NCBI GenBank assembly: GCA_964579735.1
Contig: CAZOHH010000001.1
Location: 1 to 64,000 of the forward strand
Source: CAILLO01 sp964579735
Lineage (GTDB): Bacteria > Bacillota > Clostridia > Saccharofermentanales > UBA5734
DNA: 64,000 nt
Reading direction: 5' to 3'
Shown: one piece after another, positions 60,120 to 64,000 of the stretch
Layout: each line of letters begins with the position of its first letter
Position numbering within the stretch: position 1 is the first letter of the stretch
Program-made: the position numbers and the translations under genes
Notes under the pieces: model-generated
The model's database searches: none
What the model saw: the letters and a program-made list of their open reading frames with translations, nothing else
Told to the model about the DNA's origin: nothing

Positions 60120-61243
60120 GGGACGACGCTCCGGATCGCGGCACAGATCCGGTCGATGCTCTCGTCGGGAAGCCCGACGGTGCTGGGCAGGCTGATCCCG
60201 TGTCCGGCGAGGTAGGTCGTGGAGGTCATGTCGTCGGCGGGAAAGCCGCGGTAGGGCGGCATGACATGGAGCGGACGGAAGAAGGGGCGGCATTCGATCC
60301 CGGCCGCCACGAGCCGGGCGATCAGGGTGCCGGCATCGATAGGAAAGGCTTCCTCCAGGACGATGCCGAAAAGCCAGCAGCAGTTGTCGACCCCATCGAC
60401 CTCCGGCATGAGCGCGATTCCAGGGACTCCGGAAAGACCGGCGCGATACCGCTCAGCCTGCCGTTTCTTCTCGTGGAGCCGTCCTTCGATGCCTTCGAGC
60501 TGCGCGACGCCCAGCGCGGCCAGGACGTTCGGCATGCGGTAGTTGTACCCGACGTCGGCATGCTCCATGGCGCCGTCCGGGGTCATGCTCTTGGCCTGGT
60601 TGGACAGGTACTTGCCGCGCCGGACCGTTTCCGGATCCATCGAGACGAGCATTCCACCGGCTCCGGTCGTGAGCAGTTTGTTGCCGTTGAAGCTGAAGGC
60701 TCCGTAGTCGCCGATCGTGCCGGTGTGACGGAAGGCTCCGTCCGCACTGCGGATGCGGGTGCCCAGGGACTCGGTCGCGTCCTCGACGACGGCGAAGCCA
60801 TGCAGGCTCCGCAGGGCCAGAAGTGCATCCATGTCGACCGCGTTGCCGTATAGGTGGACCGGAATCACGGCGCGGGTGCGCGGCGTGATCAGGGCACGGC
60901 ATTTCTCGACATCCAGAACCCATGTGTCCCGCCGCACGTCGCAGAAGACCGGCGTCGCTCCGACATATAGGATGGGGTTCACGCTGGCCACGAAGGTCAT
61001 CGAGGGGACGATCACCTCGTCTCCGGGGCCGATGCCGAGCATCTGCAGGGCGAGGAGAAGCGCGGACGTGCCGTTCATCGTGACGATCGCGCCGGGGGTG
61101 CCGAGATACGCGGCGAACTCCCGTTCGAACCGGTCGACATAGCTTCCCACCGAAGAGACCCAGTTGGTATCGAGGCAATCCTTGACATAGGACCACTCGT
61201 TGCCGTACAGGCTGGGGACGCAGAGAGGGATGCGTTCGGCCAT
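60116..61243 (-). CDS. legC: DegT/DnrJ/EryC1/StrS aminotransferase, LegC-like
   Basis: PLP-dependent sugar aminotransferase of 375 residues. It starts IPLCVPSLYGNEWSYVKDCLDTNWVSSVG; LegC/PseC family conserved segments are MNGTSALLLALQMLG, PVHLYGNAVDMDAL, EDATESLGTR and the PLP-Lys segment FSFNGNKLLTTGAGGM. It would aminate the 4-keto sugar from the LegB-like dehydratase. It lies 12 nt after that gene. Confidence 0.9.
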   Translation of the reverse strand: MAERIPLCVPSLYGNEWSYVKDCLDTNWVSSVGSYVDRFEREFAAYLGTPGAIVTMNGTSALLLALQMLGIGPGDEVIVPSMTFVASVNPILYVGATPVFCDVRRDTWVLDVEKCRALITPRTRAVIPVHLYGNAVDMDALLALRSLHGFAVVEDATESLGTRIRSADGAFRHTGTIGDYGAFSFNGNKLLTTGAGGMLVSMDPETVRRGKYLSNQAKSMTPDGAMEHADVGYNYRMPNVLAALGVAQLEGIEGRLHEKKRQAERYRAGLSGVPGIALMPEVDGVDNCCWLFGIVLEEAFPIDAGTLIARLVAAGIECRPFFRPLHVMPPYRGFPADDMTSTTYLAGHGISLPSTVGLPDESIDRICAAIRSVVP

Positions 61244-61255
61244 GTTTCCTCCCGC

Positions 61256-62248
61256 CTACAGGTTGTACTGGCCGGGCTTGTACCGGTCGAGGTTGCCGCG
61301 CATCCATTCGACCGTCTCCGACAGGCCCTGTTCGAGGGTGTAGGCCGGCGTCCACCCCGCACGCACGCGGGCGAGCGTCGCGTCGCACTGCAGCCGCTCC
61401 ACCTCGCTGTTTTCCGGGCGCACGCGCTCCGCATCGCTTTCGATTTCAGCCTTCGACCCGCACAGGCGGAGGATGGCGTGAGCAAGATCGCCGATCGAGA
61501 CTTCGCGGCCCGAACCGATGTTGGTCACCTTCCCTATGCAGGCGTCGGATTCGGCGATCTTCACGAAACCCTCGACGGTGTCCTTCACGAAATTCATGTC
61601 GCGGAGCGGACGCAAGGAGCCAAGGTGGATCGTGGAGGTGTCCGACAGGGCCTGCACGATCACGGTCGGAATCACGGCGCGGGCCGACTGTCTCGGACCG
61701 TACGTGTTGAACGGGCGTATCGTGGCGACTGGAAGGCCGAAGGAGCGATGGAAGCTCTCGGCCAGCATGTCGGCGCCGATCTTGCTCGCGGAATAGGGAG
61801 ACTGGCCCTGGAGCGGGTGCTTCTCGTCGATCGGCACATAGAGCGCGGAGCCGTAGGTTTCGCTCGTCGAGGTATGGACCAGGCGTTCCACGCCGGCTTC
61901 TCGGGCTGCCTGGAGTACGTTCAGCGTCCCGACGACATTGGTCTGGACATAGGAGGAGGGGGCGTGGTAGGAGTAGGGGATCGCGATCAGCGCCGCGAGG
62001 TGGAACACGGTGTGCATGCCCTTGGAGATCGTCCGCAGGAAGCCTTCGTCGCGGACGTCGCCGGCGTGGACCGTCAAGGCAGATTTCACCCGAGGGTCGA
62101 TCGTGTCGAGCCAGCCCCAGGAGTTGAACGAATTGTAGAGGACCAGTGCATGGACGTCGGCTCCGAGGGCGACCATCCGCTCCGTCAGGTGGCTCCCGAT
62201 GAAGCCGTCAGCGCCTGTGACGAGTACTTTCCTGCCCTTCCAGTCCAT
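61256..62248 (-). CDS. legB: NAD-dependent sugar 4,6-dehydratase, LegB-like
   Basis: Extended SDR of 330 residues. KVLVTGADGFIGSHLTERM is the NAD site; HTSTSETYGSA and YSASKIGADML hold the Ser/Thr and YxxxK catalytic residues; FNTYGPRQSARAVIPT is typical of LegB and related dehydratases. It would convert GDP-GlcNAc to the 4-keto-6-deoxy sugar. First gene of the leg operon with a promoter 40 bp upstream. A UDP-sugar route is possible, but the PtmE-like gene favours GDP. Confidence 0.88.
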   Translation of the reverse strand: MDWKGRKVLVTGADGFIGSHLTERMVALGADVHALVLYNSFNSWGWLDTIDPRVKSALTVHAGDVRDEGFLRTISKGMHTVFHLAALIAIPYSYHAPSSYVQTNVVGTLNVLQAAREAGVERLVHTSTSETYGSALYVPIDEKHPLQGQSPYSASKIGADMLAESFHRSFGLPVATIRPFNTYGPRQSARAVIPTVIVQALSDTSTIHLGSLRPLRDMNFVKDTVEGFVKIAESDACIGKVTNIGSGREVSIGDLAHAILRLCGSKAEIESDAERVRPENSEVERLQCDATLARVRAGWTPAYTLEQGLSETVEWMRGNLDRYKPGQYNL

Positions 62249-62269
62249 CTAGCCCCCCGGTCCTATCCA

Positions 62270-62298
62270 TTGTCCTGTAAACTCATGTATTATATACC
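62270..62298 (+). promoter_or_regulatory. Possible promoter of the GT2 gene, overlapping the divergent leg promoter
   Basis: On the plus strand TTGTCC (62270-62275), 17 bp, and TATACC (62293-62298). It overlaps the minus-strand promoter for legB, so the two could compete. Confidence 0.4.
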
Positions 62299-62318
62299 AC
62301 AGGGGACGACACCGACAA
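62289..62318 (-). promoter_or_regulatory. Promoter of the leg/polysaccharide operon
   Basis: On the minus strand TTGTCG (62313-62318), 18 bp, and a perfect TATAAT (62289-62294), about 40 bp before the LegB-like ATG. The same TTGTCG-N18 arrangement occurs before the glycyl radical activase. Confidence 0.65.
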
Positions 62319-62353
62319 TTCTCGCCCAAGCCCAGAACCGCCCGGAGGACCAT

Positions 62354-63412
62354 ATGGGACCTTCAACCAACTCCAGAACGACTCCTCTCGTCTCGCTCCT
62401 CGTCCCGCTGTACCAGGAGCGCGGCTTCATCGAGGCGTTGTGCGCCTCCCTCGACCAGCAGACATTTCCCGCCGATCGGCTCGAGGTCTTCTTCCTCGAC
62501 GGCGGTTCCACCGACGGCACCCGCGAATATCTCGCGCAGCGCGTCTTCGCCTGCCGCGCCCGCGTCGTCGACAACCCCCGTCGGCTCCAGGTCCACGCCC
62601 TGAACGAAGGGCTGCGCCTTGCGGCCGGAACATATGTCGTCCGCTGGGACGCGCATGCGTACTATGCACCCGACTACATCGAGCGTTGCATCGCCCTGCT
62701 CGAAGAGGACCCGACGGTCCGGAACTGCGGCGGTCCGATGCTGGCGGTCGGATACGACTTCGCTTCCGAAGTCATCGCCGACATCCTCAACTCCCCGCTC
62801 GGGGTCGGTTCCGCGCGATACCGCTATGCGAAGGAGCGGATGGAGGCCGACACCGTCTTCCTGGGCGCCTTCCGCCGTTCGGACCTGCTGGCCGCCGGCG
62901 GCTGGAATGGGGACTTCGCCGTCGCCGAGGACATGGAACTCTCCCTGCGTCTCAAGAAACGCCTCGGGGGACGCTTCCTCGTCGACCCCGAAATCCGCGT
63001 GGAGTATCGCCCGAGGAATTCGATCTCCCGCTTCGCGTTCCAGTACCACCAATACGGCCGGTATCGCATCCGCCTCGCGGGAATCCACCCGGAAGCGCTT
63101 CGTTGGACCCATGGGCTCCCCATCCTGCTTCTTCCTGCGACCGCGATCGGACTCGGGGTCGGATCGTGGCTCCTTCTCGCCGGCTCCCCCTGGGCCTGGC
63201 TGTTCCTATCCCCGCTCCTGATGTACGCGCTGTATGCCGTGACGGCTTCCGCGCTTCTCGCAAAGGCGCACCGGCCGCGGCAGGGCGGCTTCCTGAAACG
63301 CATGGCGTATGGCGCGGCGTGTCTGGGCGCCATGCACTTCAGTTGGTCCGTCGGTGCGCTGCACGGTATCCTGGACCGGATCGGGAAAAGGAAACCGAAC
63401 GGAGCGGTCTAG
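62354..63412 (+). CDS. Glycosyltransferase family 2, ExoA/succinoglycan type
   Basis: Membrane-associated GT2 of 352 residues. The N-terminal VSLLVPLYQERGFIEALCASL and FFLDGGSTDGTREYL bind the nucleotide sugar; RWDAHAYY corresponds to the DxD region. NCGGPM, GAFRRSDL and AEDMELSLRLKK complete the catalytic core. The C-terminal ~110 residues contain two to three membrane segments (ILLLPATAIGLGVGSWLLLAG). The arrangement is that of ExoA-like transferases. The ATG follows CGGAGG. Its stop shares CTAG with the convergent reductase gene. Confidence 0.92.
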   Translation: MGPSTNSRTTPLVSLLVPLYQERGFIEALCASLDQQTFPADRLEVFFLDGGSTDGTREYLAQRVFACRARVVDNPRRLQVHALNEGLRLAAGTYVVRWDAHAYYAPDYIERCIALLEEDPTVRNCGGPMLAVGYDFASEVIADILNSPLGVGSARYRYAKERMEADTVFLGAFRRSDLLAAGGWNGDFAVAEDMELSLRLKKRLGGRFLVDPEIRVEYRPRNSISRFAFQYHQYGRYRIRLAGIHPEALRWTHGLPILLLPATAIGLGVGSWLLLAGSPWAWLFLSPLLMYALYAVTASALLAKAHRPRQGGFLKRMAYGAACLGAMHFSWSVGALHGILDRIGKRKPNGAV

Positions 63413-64000
63413 CCAGGCGAAGGCGCTGTCGCGACCTGTTTCCGCCATTCCTCCAACGTGTCCTTCACGGTCTGTTCGAGGCGGATGCTCGGCTTCCAGC
63501 CGGTCGCCGCGACGAGTCTGCGGATATCGGCCGCGATCACCGGCATGTCGACCGGGCGGAGCTTCGTCTCGTCGAGCTCGACCCGGACCTTGGCCGTCGT
63601 CAAGGACAGGATGATGTCGAGCAGGTCCTTCACGGCGATAGCGGTTCCACTTCCGACGTTGTAGGTCTCCCCCGGCTTCCCGGCCTCCATGAGGAGCACG
63701 TAGGCTCGCACCACGTCGCGGACGTCCGTGAAGTCCCGACGGGCCGAAAGGTTCCCGACCTTCAGTACGGGCGGGCGGAGACCTTTTTCGATCTCCGCGA
63801 CCTGTTTGCAGAGGTCGGAAACGACGAAGACGGTCGATTGTCCCGGACCGAAGTGGTTGAAGGCCCGGACCATGAGCACGTCCATGCGGTAGGCCTCCGC
63901 GTAGATCCGGCCCAGCATGTTCTGGCTCGCCTTGGTCGCCGCATAGGGGTTCGTCGGCCGGACCACGTGGTCCTCGCCGACGGGCCCCTCGTCGGCGCCG
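63409..64000 (-). CDS. GDP-4-dehydro-6-deoxy-D-mannose reductase (RMD)-like, C-terminal part
   Basis: Extended SDR whose 5' end lies beyond the right window edge; about 197 residues are visible. NPYAATKASQNML contains the catalytic YxxxK; RAFNHFGPGQ, RRDFTDVRDVVRAYVLLMEAGKPGETYNVGSG and the end ATGWKPSIRLEQTVKDTLEEWR match RMD, which makes GDP-D-rhamnose. The window also has a GDP-sugar route to legionaminic acid, so this points to a polysaccharide with both sugars; a GDP-mannose 4,6-dehydratase gene may lie just outside. It could also be another GDP-hexose reductase. Confidence 0.82.
   Translation of the reverse strand, partial: GADEGPVGEDHVVRPTNPYAATKASQNMLGRIYAEAYRMDVLMVRAFNHFGPGQSTVFVVSDLCKQVAEIEKGLRPPVLKVGNLSARRDFTDVRDVVRAYVLLMEAGKPGETYNVGSGTAIAVKDLLDIILSLTTAKVRVELDETKLRPVDMPVIAADIRRLVAATGWKPSIRLEQTVKDTLEEWRKQVATAPSPG

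Overview
The window is strongly G+C-rich, densely coding draft sequence with two 100-N scaffold gaps. It most likely comes from an anaerobic, Gram-positive-type bacterium, probably a high-G+C member of the Bacillota (class Clostridia). The reasons are a groESL operon with a perfect CIRCE operator, near-consensus sigma-A promoters, LplABC-type sugar transport, a membrane-spanning Cache/AraC regulator, a protein ending in a PQTG-type sortase signal, HisZ with a short-form HisG, and an oxygen-sensitive glycyl radical enzyme with its activase. The phylum is inference. No tRNA, rRNA, IS element or CRISPR array was seen, and no gene-free stretch exceeds about 300 bases.

Layout. 1-1143: 5' part of groEL, groES, CIRCE and promoter (minus). 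1217-2837: two membrane/exported proteins of unknown role. 2933-6782: URO-D family protein, acetylxylan-esterase-like hydrolase, SGNH hydrolase and AraC regulator (minus). 6931-12835: plus-strand operon of OYE-type flavoenzyme, SDR, FAD-dependent oxidoreductase, PfkB sugar kinase and xylose-isomerase-like protein. 12832-37253: sixteen minus-strand genes, mostly translationally coupled. In transcription order these are glycyl radical activase, Cache-AraC regulator, two ABC permeases, solute-binding lipoprotein, glycyl radical enzyme, YetA/RGLX-like protein, URO-D, GH4, URO-D, GH106-like protein, Gfo/Idh/MocA, PHP hydrolase, DUF4091 protein, URO-D and D-2-hydroxyacid dehydrogenase. 37474-38112: divergent surface protein with an F5/8C-type domain.

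38204-47319: histidine operon hisZ-G-D-C-B-purC-H-A-F-I-E with a frameshifted AbrB-like gene at its end. 47604-48215: exported Pro/Thr-rich protein. 48384-64000: surface-polysaccharide locus with a complete set of candidates for CMP-legionaminic acid synthesis by the GDP-sugar route (LegB, LegC, LegG, LegH, LegI, LegF, PtmE), a sialyltransferase-like enzyme, a polymerase/ligase, a MurJ-type flippase, two GT2 transferases, a large membrane protein and a GDP-D-rhamnose-type reductase.

How the genes may work together. The 12832-37253 region resembles the Bacillus subtilis lplABCD-yetA locus (LplD is a GH4 alpha-galacturonidase) and suggests uptake and intracellular breakdown of a rhamnogalacturonan-like oligosaccharide, with the esterases at 4251-5798 removing acetyl groups. 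It also carries a glycyl radical enzyme with an atypical active site and three URO-D paralogues, two of which have lost the usual metal-binding HxC motif. This is the best candidate for an undescribed catabolic system. Both scaffold gaps look artificial: their flanks repeat exactly, and removing one copy restores single in-frame genes.
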